Below are positions 1-8,459 of a stretch of 64,000 nt of DNA, piece after piece. The position numbers and the translations under genes were made by a program. Each line of letters starts with the position of its first letter. The stretch's first letter is position 1. The notes beneath the pieces are model-generated. The model ran no database searches and had not been told where the DNA came from. It worked only from the letters and a program-made list of their open reading frames with translations. This DNA is from Kamptonema formosum PCC 6407 (GTDB taxonomy: Bacteria > Cyanobacteriota > Cyanobacteriia > Cyanobacteriales > Microcoleaceae): NCBI RefSeq assembly GCF_000332155.1, contig NZ_KB235908.1:1-64000 (forward strand). The letters are read 5' to 3'.

Positions 1-1228
1 AAAAAAAGTTTATAATGACTTTACTTTCCACAATCGTGCTGGTTTATGGCAAAGTGAACTTCACCAATCTGGGCCGCTATAGTCCTGCCACTAGAAAAAA
101 CTTATCGGCGGCTATTTTTAAAAAAGTTTGATTGGGAGCAATTCTCTAAATATTTTATTAAAAAAGCCTTGAATCCTGAACGCACAATTATTGCCGTTAT
201 TGATTGTTCTTTTTTGAGAAAAAGTGGTAAACATACTGAGGGAAAAGGTTATTTTTATAATGGTATTGCGGGAAAAGCTGAACAAGGATTAGAAATTTCT
301 GTGATTTCTGTTGTCGAAATTGAAACTCATATTTCCTATAGTTTAAGCGTGCAACAAACTCTTTCGCGTCCGACCACAGAACCACCGAAAAACTCCCTAA
401 TTTTTACTCGGAAAAGAAACTTAAAAAACGGAGTAAAAACAGGTATCTGAAACCTTAACACCTGATATAACAAGAGTTGACGACTATGCAAAGCATTTAA
501 AAAATACTCGTTCTTTGTTGCCAGAATCTGTACGTTATTTGGTGGCTGATGGCTATTATTACCGCGCTAAATTTTGGGATGCTGTTCGGGAGTCAGATCT
601 CAATTTGATTAGTAGATTAAGGGTTGATGCCAACCTGAATTACCTCTATACCGGAGCAAGGAATAAATTCGGCGCTCCTCGTAAATATGATGGTAAAGTT
701 GACTGCAATAATTTGAAAAATCTAACTTTCGTCAAAGAAATTAAGCCAGGAGTTAAGCTTTATTCATTATTAGTATGGAGTTGTTGCTTAAAATGCAAAA
801 TCCGTTTGGCTTGTATATCTGAGCTTCAAGCTAACGGTAAAACCAAAAATGTTTTATTGTTTAGTACCGATATCAATCTCAAGGCTGAGCAAATACTTGA
901 GTATTATCAAGCTCGTTTTCAAATTGAATTCATTTTTCGGGATGCCAAACAATTTACTGGTTTGTCCGATTGTCAATCTGTGAATAGCCAACGGCTTGAT
1001 TTTCATTTTAATGCCAGCCTAGCGGCCTTAAATTTAGCCAAATATGAAGCCTCTAATCGCCACTTGTCTGCCCATCCATTCGTGTTTTCAATGGCCTCCT
1101 ATAAACGCCTGGAATTCAATCGGCATCTACTTTATACATTTATTAGCAAGTTAGATTTAGACAAGGACTTGATTTTAAATCATCCTAACCTCCCCTCAGT
1201 CTTGTCTTATGGTACTCTGGCTGCTTAA
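1..1228 (+). pseudogene. IS4-type DDE transposase, frameshifted
   Basis: This is a decayed transposase read in three frames. A first piece starts at the ATG at 15. A second runs from about 95 to 360 and holds the first catalytic Asp in IAVIDCSFLRKSGKH. A third runs from about 449 to 1228, with the second Asp in YLVADGYYYRAKF and the Glu in YQARFQIEFIFRDAKQ. That last string fits the Y-(2)-R-(3)-E-(6)-K signature of IS4-family enzymes. Frame changes lie near the A-run at about 93-100 and between about 360 and 440, so no full-length enzyme can be made without recoding. No terminal inverted repeats were identified. A stem-loop follows at 1272-1298. Confidence 0.8.
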
Positions 1229-1271
1229 AAACTGTCCGGACTATTGATTTATTGGTTAATGAAGTAGCCTA

Positions 1272-1298
1272 CCGAGGCTTTACAGAGAGAAGCCTCGG
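1272..1298. repeat. Inverted repeat after transposase remnant
   Basis: The arms CCGAGGCTT (1272-1280) and AAGCCTCGG (1290-1298) pair perfectly around a 9-nt loop. The hairpin lies between the transposase remnant and the end of the convergent gene at 1308. There is no T-run, so it may be an IS-end structure or a weak bidirectional terminator. Confidence 0.5.
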
Positions 1299-1307
1299 CG
1301 CAAAGCA

Positions 1308-1643
1308 TTACAGTTCTAAGTCATCGCCGTCGAAATGATAATTAGCCCTTTGATTTTGACAGGAATTAGAGTTATCTACTATTCCATCAAAATAAGGATT
1401 AGGGTTAGCAGCCGTCTCCGCCCAGGGGGTATCTGCTAAATTCAAATTGCCTTCAAAAACGTTCTCTCGGTAGCCATCAGCAAAGTAGTCAGGAGTACCA
1501 TATCCCTCTGTTTGCTGACTGCTATAACCGTTGTTTCGATACCCGTTAAGGGAGGACTCGCACGGGTTACTTTCATAGCCGCTAGCATAGCCATCAGCCC
1601 TGTAACCTGGTTCAGTGCCATAGATATTGTTTGGCTCGTTCAT
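1308..1643 (-). CDS. Tyr/Gly/Asn-rich low-complexity protein
   Basis: This is a 111-residue acidic protein with no family I recognise. The first two thirds are low in complexity, with Gly-Tyr pairs about every 5-12 residues (EPGYRADGYASGYESNP, LNGYRNNGYSSQQTEGYG), and the C-terminus is Asp-rich (FDGDDLEL). It has no signal peptide or membrane segment. Such Tyr/Gly/Asn/Gln-rich tracts are typical of disordered, sometimes self-associating proteins, but no function can be read from this. It stands alone between the IS remnant and the methyltransferase. It could be a spurious frame, although the regular GY spacing argues for real coding. Confidence 0.5.
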   Translation of the reverse strand: MNEPNNIYGTEPGYRADGYASGYESNPCESSLNGYRNNGYSSQQTEGYGTPDYFADGYRENVFEGNLNLADTPWAETAANPNPYFDGIVDNSNSCQNQRANYHFDGDDLEL

Positions 1644-1753
1644 AAATCCTGTAGCTACAAAGTAGTAAGAATCAACAATTCAGCGTAGCTAGGGATAACG
1701 AGTGGGGGTTTCATCCGATAGTCGTAATTAAACTACCGCCTATCGGCGGATAT

Positions 1754-1773
1754 GTAAGGGCGATCGCCCTTAC
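1754..1773. repeat. 20-bp perfect palindrome containing HIP1
   Basis: GTAAGGGCGATCGCCCTTAC is its own reverse complement and is centred on the cyanobacterial HIP1 octamer GCGATCGC. It lies in the 274-bp space between the gene ending at 1643 and the methyltransferase at 1918, where I see no other feature. It could be an operator or a drifting REP-type repeat. Confidence 0.6.
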
Positions 1774-1917
1774 CTGAATTTTTAGTCGTGAACTTTCACG
1801 GCATCCAAAATGACGATCGCTATTTGGCTAGAGCAATTAGTAAAAGCATTGTTTGCCATGCAGCGTCCAAGGCTAGGGCAAACGCAAATAGTCCCAAAAT
1901 AAAGCAGTAAAATTAAA

Positions 1918-2502
1918 ATGAAAGATAGTTCATCGCTTGCAGAAATGCTATATGAGCGAATCCGAGAAGCTCCACCTTATTCCTGGTTTCCGTCTCCCCC
2001 AGAGCTAATTGAGCTTATGCTTGAAGAAGCTCAAATTGTTTCAGGAATGTACGCCTTAGAACCAACAGCCGGAGATGGCTTATTAGCGCAAGCTATGGTT
2101 AGAGCGGGTGCAATTGTTGATGTAATTGAGATTAACCCTCTGCTACAAGAACTCCTGTTCCAAAAAGGGTTTAATTTAGTTGGAAACGACTTTTTAACAA
2201 CTGAACCCCAAAGGCGATATAGCAGAATCTTGGCAAATCCCCCATTTTCTACGCCCCACATCAAAGGAGTGGATTTAGATATTATACAACGTGCCTATAA
2301 CCTTTTTCTAGCAAAATCTGGACGGCTGGTAAGTGTTGTTAGCAATTCCATGAATGTTCGAGCCGATCCGCGATCTCAATCATTTCGAGCTTTCCTTAAG
2401 CGCACGTCAGCTAAGTTAATTGAACTTCCCTTAGAGATATTTTGGGGAAGCGATCGCCCGGTGACTGTTGAGAGCTACCTAGTCGTAATAGACAAAAAGT
2501 AG
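1918..2502 (+). CDS. Orphan N6-adenine-type DNA methyltransferase
   Basis: This is a 194-residue class I SAM-dependent methyltransferase. Motif I is LEPTAGDGLLA (about 47-57), an acidic residue follows in VIEINPL (about 69-75), and motif IV is NPPF at 107-110. NPPF/NPPY is the catalytic motif of N6-adenine DNA (or amino) methyltransferases. The protein is short, with no obvious target-recognition domain and no restriction gene beside it. It is therefore probably a solitary modifier or an anti-restriction enzyme of phage/plasmid type. A clear stem-loop follows the stop. RNA or protein methylation cannot be excluded. Confidence 0.8.
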   Translation: MKDSSSLAEMLYERIREAPPYSWFPSPPELIELMLEEAQIVSGMYALEPTAGDGLLAQAMVRAGAIVDVIEINPLLQELLFQKGFNLVGNDFLTTEPQRRYSRILANPPFSTPHIKGVDLDIIQRAYNLFLAKSGRLVSVVSNSMNVRADPRSQSFRAFLKRTSAKLIELPLEIFWGSDRPVTVESYLVVIDKK

Positions 2503-2511
2503 ATGATTGCT

Positions 2512-2540
2512 TCCCCACTATACCGTTTGGTTAGTGGGGA
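2512..2540 (+). terminator. Stem-loop after the methyltransferase
   Basis: TCCCCACTA (2512-2520) and TAGTGGGGA (2532-2540) pair perfectly around an 11-nt loop, 9 nt after the stop codon. There is no strong T-run, so termination efficiency is uncertain. Confidence 0.5.
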
Positions 2541-2725
2541 CAGCACTTTATTGATAATTAGAAATTAACTCTCAATTTCTAAGTCTCAATCAAAGATAAT
2601 CCCTTGAGACTTAGATAACTCTCTGATAAAACACAACAGATATCGCTGTGAAATATCCAGAAATATCTACGCTAGCACGGTCAATTTTATAACTAAAGCT
2701 ATTACCTTAAAATCCCTCTCCTGTT

Positions 2726-4519
2726 ATGAATAACTCCCTACCCAATACCCCAGCCCATGTGGTGCAATACGAGCTGATTGCGAACTCTTCCAAGCTCTCT
2801 GAGATTCTATCACCTTTGATGAAAGCTCGTGTTATAGGCATAGACACAGAAACTACTGGGCTAGATCCACTTACAGAACGCATCCGACTTATCCAAATAG
2901 CTGCTCCTCAGCACCCAGTGATAATTGTCGATCTAGCTGCTCTTGCTGACAGCGAATTATCGCCTTTAAAAGCACTTCTAAACAGCAGTGCGCTCAAAGT
3001 ATTTCAAAATGGTAAGTTCGACTGGCAGGTACTAGAAATGGCTGGGCTTAGACCGTCTGGCCCATTTTTTGATGTGATGTTAGCGAGTCAGGTATTGCGT
3101 TCGGGACTGAAGAAAGACCACGATCTACAATCCCTTACCTTTGAATTTTTAGGAATAAAACTTGATAAGAGCTTACAGTCAAGCAATTTCGCAGGAAAAC
3201 TATCAGCTTCTCAGTTAGAATACGCCGCTTTAGATGCTGCTGTCCTGCTGAAACTTAGAGCGCGGCTGCACTCAAAACTTCGGAGTGCTGGGTTACTAGA
3301 AACCGCCAAAATTGAATTTGCAGCGATGCCTGCTGTAGCCCAAATGGAACTAAATGGAATGTTACTGGATGTAGAACAGTGGCATTTGGTGGGTGAGGAA
3401 CTGAAAGCTCAAAAGCAGGCTACGCTGGTGGAATTAGTGAAAGCCGGTCTTAAACCAGCCCCTAGCGCACAACTTTCGCTATTTCCAGATATGGTGGAAA
3501 CCATAAATCCCCGCTCATCTGTACAAGTTTTAAGTGCTCTTCAGGCTCTCAATATTCCAATTAAGTCAACAAGCAAGAGCGAACTTATTCCTATAGCTCG
3601 CCAATATCCGGTTATCCAGTTGTTACTGAATTATCGAAAATTAGCATCTTTGTGCTCAAATTTTGCTGAGGCATTACCGAAACATATTCACCAGATCACG
3701 GGGAGAATTCATCCCAGTTATCGGCAATGTGGTGCGCGTTCTGGACGCTTTAGTTGTAAGCAGCCAAACCTGCAAAATGTTCCCAGAAATTGTACGGTAA
3801 AAGGAATGCGTGCCTGCTTTATTGCTCCTCCCGGATATCAAATTATTAAAGCAGATTACAGCCAAATCGAGCTAAGGATTGTCGCTGAAATATCTGGCGA
3901 TGCAAAAATGTTAGATGCCTATGTTAAAGGTGAAGATTTGCATACTTTAACGGCTTCTTTGATTACGGGAAAACTATTAGAGGAGGTAACGACAGAGGAT
4001 AGACGGATTGCTAAATCAGTTAATTTCGGATTAATTTATGGCATGGGTGCTGCTAAACTTCAAGCTTATGCTGAAGAAAAGTACGATGTTCTTTTAACTT
4101 TGGAGGAAGCTAAAGAGTTTAGAAAACGATTTTTCCAAGCTTATTCTGGAGTTAAAAGATGGCATGACAGCATCAGGAGAACTGTGTACGTCAAAGACAT
4201 CAAGCAAATTCGTACAATTGGCGGACGTAGAAGACGGTGGGCAAAGAAACCCAGGCTTTCTGAGTTGCTAAATCACCCTGTTCAAGGAACTTCGGCTGAT
4301 ATGTTAAAAGTGGCGATCGCTCGTTTGTTCAAACTCCTACCCAAAACAGGAGCAAAGTTGATTGCTGTGGTACATGACGAGATTTTGTTAGAGTGTCCGC
4401 AAACAACTTTAAAAAGAACCAGTTGCATTCTAAAAAAAGTTATGGTGGAGGCTGGAGAGCTATATTTGCAGCAAGTTCCGGTTGAAGTGGAAGTAAAAAT
4501 TGCTTCTTCTTGGGCTTGA
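2726..4519 (+). CDS. Family A DNA polymerase with 3'-5' exonuclease
   Basis: A 597-residue polymerase related to DNA polymerase I but without the N-terminal 5' nuclease. The proofreading domain is complete: Exo I has D40-x-E42 in GIDTETTGLDP, Exo II is FQNGKFDWQVL, and Exo III is YAALDAAVLL. Polymerase motif A (DYSQIELR, D377), motif B (RRIAKSVNFGLIYG, 426-439) and motif C (VVHDEILLE, H550-D551-E552) are all intact. An active enzyme is expected. E. coli Pol I is 928 residues, so this resembles phage- or plasmid-type Klenow-like polymerases. It may serve plasmid replication or repair. It converges on the minus-strand 1305-aa gene with only 22 bp between. Confidence 0.95.
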   Translation: MNNSLPNTPAHVVQYELIANSSKLSEILSPLMKARVIGIDTETTGLDPLTERIRLIQIAAPQHPVIIVDLAALADSELSPLKALLNSSALKVFQNGKFDWQVLEMAGLRPSGPFFDVMLASQVLRSGLKKDHDLQSLTFEFLGIKLDKSLQSSNFAGKLSASQLEYAALDAAVLLKLRARLHSKLRSAGLLETAKIEFAAMPAVAQMELNGMLLDVEQWHLVGEELKAQKQATLVELVKAGLKPAPSAQLSLFPDMVETINPRSSVQVLSALQALNIPIKSTSKSELIPIARQYPVIQLLLNYRKLASLCSNFAEALPKHIHQITGRIHPSYRQCGARSGRFSCKQPNLQNVPRNCTVKGMRACFIAPPGYQIIKADYSQIELRIVAEISGDAKMLDAYVKGEDLHTLTASLITGKLLEEVTTEDRRIAKSVNFGLIYGMGAAKLQAYAEEKYDVLLTLEEAKEFRKRFFQAYSGVKRWHDSIRRTVYVKDIKQIRTIGGRRRRWAKKPRLSELLNHPVQGTSADMLKVAIARLFKLLPKTGAKLIAVVHDEILLECPQTTLKRTSCILKKVMVEAGELYLQQVPVEVEVKIASSWA

Positions 4520-4541
4520 ATTTAATTAGAATTGAGAAGTT

Positions 4542-7500
4542 TTACTCGACTTCATCTTCAAGCAAGATAGTGTTGAGAAGATTCAGTTCGCTAGATGCCA
4601 TAAAATAGCGATCGGCGAAAACGGTTTCTAATTGTGCAAATACTCGCCGGCCTGCCACAGCCACCCAAGGGAATGATTCATATTGTGCTATTACAGGCAT
4701 CACTAAACCTTGAGGTGTTAGGGAGCGTCCTAGTGCATTCCTCCAAATTTCCGCGTCTTCTAATACCTGTTCGCCAATCCCATCCTCTAACTGCTCGCTC
4801 CAAAAATGGGGATAATCCAATGGTAGACCAATTACCATATTTTTTGTTTTGAAAGCCTGAATAGTTGAGTATTCAATGATGCTTTCCTGCTGTTCGCGAA
4901 TCAATAACTTATGCAATTCTTTTGCCGGACGTTTGAGTTTTGGTGGAAACTTATTTCCTTCATAAATTTGTCGTAGTAATCCTAAAAGATGATTGCTATT
5001 TTCCTGAATATCCGTTCGCCATCCCTCAAAGCTGAATCGTTCCTCGGTTTTGCGATCGCTCCAGTCTTCCATCCAAAATGGTCCGATACAAGTTAAGCTC
5101 TCTGGAATCACCAACGCATCGTTTTCCAACGAGGGCAATAACCGACTTGAAGGACGAGAAACAGTCTTGATCATCGCTTCTAGGGTTTGATAATCTACAT
5201 AAGACTTAGCATTTTTATCCGGTGCTAAACCTTGCAATTTGAAACGAGCAAAAATTTTTCTCGTTAGCTGCATTGCCTTACTGACAATTCCTTTAACATC
5301 TTCATGGTGAGGATCGTAAATAAAAACTCTAGCCTCATGCAAGAAACTCCAAACATCTTCAGACATCAAGCTCAATAATTCTGTGTCACCAACTGAACCA
5401 ACTGGGACAAAGGCAATTCGCTGCCGCTTCAGTCCGGCATCCCCTTTGATGCGCGTGTAAATGGTAGAACGCAGCATCACGAGCAAAGTCAATAAATCGC
5501 TTGCCTGACGCAACCAGACTCTTTGACGATCGATATCTTCTTCTACAACGATAACATCGTTGATGAGCATAACTAACCGTCGATTTTTGTCATCTCCAGA
5601 AACTTTCTCTCTAGTTTCTGGATTTGTATATTTTCCCCGACCTCGATAAATCAGTTGTGCAATTTCCATCAAAGCGGCTTCAATATTGAAGCGGGGAATT
5701 GCCGCAATAATCCAATCGGTTTTAGGGAAAGAAATTCCTCTCGCCCCTGAAGAAGTCATCAGAAAAACTCGGATCTGATCGCGTCGTGGTTCCTGTACCA
5801 GTTCCAAGCGTTGATGCGGTGGCACGCTTTGATCCAAAACCGCTACCTGTTCGTTCTCGCATAGAGCATCTGTTCCCATTGTCAATTTCTCACGCAACTG
5901 ACGGAGAAATCTTTTATCTTGGGCAAAGAAGATTAGCTGCTCTGCTCCTTGTTTTAACCCGTTTTGGATTTCTTGATAAGCATTCATCAAAAATTTGTCT
6001 TGTAGTTGTTCTCTAATCGCTTGTCGGATTCCCTGCTTTCTGCCATCACTGATTAACTCGGGTGTGACAAGTGAAAGGCGAATACTATAGTCAATGTTCA
6101 GTTTTGAAGCTGGATAGCTATTTGTCATTACGTGCAGTGTCGGGTATTTTTTGGGACCGACTTTTGTATAAGTACCCGTCACCCGAAATGCAGCTTCACC
6201 CTGACTTGCACTAATTAGCACTTTGTCAGGAGCGCGATTCCCTGAATTAAGAAAGTTATTGAGAACAATTTCATTGCTCAACGAGGCATCGGCAACAATC
6301 AGAACAACCTTAAAGGGCGATTGAGTTCCTTCAAATGGTTCAATAAATTGTTCGTGTAACCATTCGGCTAACTTATGAACAAAGGGCGCTCCTGCACCAT
6401 CGCCAGCTAGTTCATCTACCATTACAATAATTGTAGGAATTTGCTTCGCAAAGGTCTGACGTTCATTTTTTCCCAAAGTCGTATGCGCTTTTTTTCTAAA
6501 CAAATTACTGAGGGCATCGACTGTGGTTTTTTGATCGAGCAAACGATAGCCTTGAATCGCAGCAGTCATAACCAGACGATTCACCTGCGGATTAGCTTCT
6601 AGCAATCGTCGCGCCGCGCCTGCTAGGGTACGTAAGACACCCGGAGGTTGAGATGAGGCCATACTGTCCTCTCGTTCGGAAAGAGAATGTTTATAGCGGG
6701 TAGAGGCGACAACATTACAATCAATTTCGTGTTCCTCTTCGGGGGTCACGAAGACGGTACTGCAATCGGGATGATTGAGTTTTTCAATGCCATCAACAAC
6801 AACAGCACCATCAATACGGCGATATTCCAATCCATGTTTCTCGATTTGTTGCTTGTACCATTTAGAAGCTGAAGCAATTAAATTAGCATTACTTGTTAGG
6901 GTCAATATACCAGTAGCATTACCGTTTTTTCTAGCGAGGTTTGCTGTTACATCTCGATTAATCACCACTCGCGGACTGACGTAAAGAAATAGGAATCCTT
7001 CAGACTGTTGAGTAAGAAAGTCTATAACAGCCGTAGTTTTACCAATTCCCGGATTTCCCTCTAAAGCAATTACATTTATTCTCCCCGATTGGGCAGCATT
7101 TAAACCTGCAACGACTGCGGCAGCATGAACTTTGCGTAATGGAATTTGTGCGTTTTGTTGACTCTGTATATCAAGGGCAAGTGCAAACTGGGACTGAGGA
7201 TTTTCACCAAAAAACTCCTTCAGTTCTGCTGTTTCCTCAATGGCGGCGATCGCATCCTCCCGTAAAATCTCCTGCATCGGGCTATAAAATCCCTCTACGT
7301 TCTCCTGAAATAGGAAGTGAATATCTCCTCCCAATTCAGGTAGTTGAGCAATTTGCTTCGCTTGCTGCTTGAAATTAGGAGGTAGCGATCGCACCAACTT
7401 ATTGAACACTACACGAATTTCTTGCTCTAGTTCGCCGGGGGCATCATCGCTCAGTTTGCGAACATTTCGATAGGCTTCCCCCAATGATTTCATCAATCTA

Positions 7501-8459
7501 GCTCTAGGGTCTGGTTCTGGCTCTCGATCGATGAAATGAGCTGTGAGGCTTTCAAACCCATTAGATGTTACTGCGATCGCTCTGGCACTACAAGTTCCCT
7601 TTAAGCGATCGCGCGATCGCAACAAGTGAATCAGGCGTTCAGTGTAAGATGATGCCTGACAGAGCTTGAACAAAGGTTTATCAGAACTACTAAATGCCGA
7701 TAAATGACTCGCCAATTTGGACGAAAGCGAAAACTCCTCACCTTCTACCTCAGCACAAACCTTAGAAAAAACTCCCCGTGCATCCATATAGCGGGCATAG
7801 CGATTAATTTCTTGTTGGTGAGACGTTTCAGTTCTAAAGTCTGCCAAGTTTGCAGGTGCGTTATACGAGAACTCTAGACAGAGGATAAAGTGCTCGAATT
7901 TCTGACGTTTGTTTTCCTTTTGGGTCAGAAATCTTGCATATTTACTCGTTAAATTACCTTCTGTGTTCTCCTCAGTTGATAACCATAAGAGAAAATCGGC
8001 TCTAGCAGGTTCTCCTGTGTAAAGTAAAGCCCGATCTGGTTTTCCAGGTAGATTGAAAGCCGTTTGAAATGCCTTAGCTGTCTTTTCTTTCTCTTCATCT
8101 CTGCCAGATAGTTCCCCTGGAAGTGCCAGAGGACACCAAATTGCTTCCAGCTTTGCTTTACGAACAGGATTGTGCTTAAGGCATTCCCGCATCGCCGTCC
8201 AGCCTAAACCATAGCCCATTACTAGCAGATGACGCACCATCGTCCCTGCCCATTCTTTGGCATTCGTATCTGTTAGTTGAAAGCTTCTAACCAATTGATT
8301 GTTAATATCTGCATTCTTGAACGCTTGCCAAGGTTGGAGAACCGGATGATTATCCTGAAGCAATCCTTGATGAATCAGATGTAGTAGTACCCCGCGTTTG
8401 ACGGCAATTTCAAACACCTGACCCCAAATAGATGCCTGACGAAGAAACGATAATTGCAT
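4542..8459 (-). CDS. Large superfamily 2 helicase-like ATPase
   Basis: A 1305-residue protein with a helicase core in its second half. Walker A is GNPGIGKT (K474), Walker B is VMVDELAG (D682), and a motif V/VI region includes SSGARGISFPKTDW and QLIYRGRG (935-942). Those last motifs are typical of SF2 helicases. The first about 450 residues are unlike any helicase I know. The segment ARADFLLWLS followed by FILCLEFSYN could be a degenerate PD-(D/E)XK nuclease core, but this is weak. Its ATG overlaps the stop of the 1063-aa gene (TAATG), so the two are translationally coupled and probably form one machine. A defence role is plausible but unproven. Confidence 0.75.
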   Translation of the reverse strand: MQLSFLRQASIWGQVFEIAVKRGVLLHLIHQGLLQDNHPVLQPWQAFKNADINNQLVRSFQLTDTNAKEWAGTMVRHLLVMGYGLGWTAMRECLKHNPVRKAKLEAIWCPLALPGELSGRDEEKEKTAKAFQTAFNLPGKPDRALLYTGEPARADFLLWLSTEENTEGNLTSKYARFLTQKENKRQKFEHFILCLEFSYNAPANLADFRTETSHQQEINRYARYMDARGVFSKVCAEVEGEEFSLSSKLASHLSAFSSSDKPLFKLCQASSYTERLIHLLRSRDRLKGTCSARAIAVTSNGFESLTAHFIDREPEPDPRARLMKSLGEAYRNVRKLSDDAPGELEQEIRVVFNKLVRSLPPNFKQQAKQIAQLPELGGDIHFLFQENVEGFYSPMQEILREDAIAAIEETAELKEFFGENPQSQFALALDIQSQQNAQIPLRKVHAAAVVAGLNAAQSGRINVIALEGNPGIGKTTAVIDFLTQQSEGFLFLYVSPRVVINRDVTANLARKNGNATGILTLTSNANLIASASKWYKQQIEKHGLEYRRIDGAVVVDGIEKLNHPDCSTVFVTPEEEHEIDCNVVASTRYKHSLSEREDSMASSQPPGVLRTLAGAARRLLEANPQVNRLVMTAAIQGYRLLDQKTTVDALSNLFRKKAHTTLGKNERQTFAKQIPTIIVMVDELAGDGAGAPFVHKLAEWLHEQFIEPFEGTQSPFKVVLIVADASLSNEIVLNNFLNSGNRAPDKVLISASQGEAAFRVTGTYTKVGPKKYPTLHVMTNSYPASKLNIDYSIRLSLVTPELISDGRKQGIRQAIREQLQDKFLMNAYQEIQNGLKQGAEQLIFFAQDKRFLRQLREKLTMGTDALCENEQVAVLDQSVPPHQRLELVQEPRRDQIRVFLMTSSGARGISFPKTDWIIAAIPRFNIEAALMEIAQLIYRGRGKYTNPETREKVSGDDKNRRLVMLINDVIVVEEDIDRQRVWLRQASDLLTLLVMLRSTIYTRIKGDAGLKRQRIAFVPVGSVGDTELLSLMSEDVWSFLHEARVFIYDPHHEDVKGIVSKAMQLTRKIFARFKLQGLAPDKNAKSYVDYQTLEAMIKTVSRPSSRLLPSLENDALVIPESLTCIGPFWMEDWSDRKTEERFSFEGWRTDIQENSNHLLGLLRQIYEGNKFPPKLKRPAKELHKLLIREQQESIIEYSTIQAFKTKNMVIGLPLDYPHFWSEQLEDGIGEQVLEDAEIWRNALGRSLTPQGLVMPVIAQYESFPWVAVAGRRVFAQLETVFADRYFMASSELNLLNTILLEDEVE

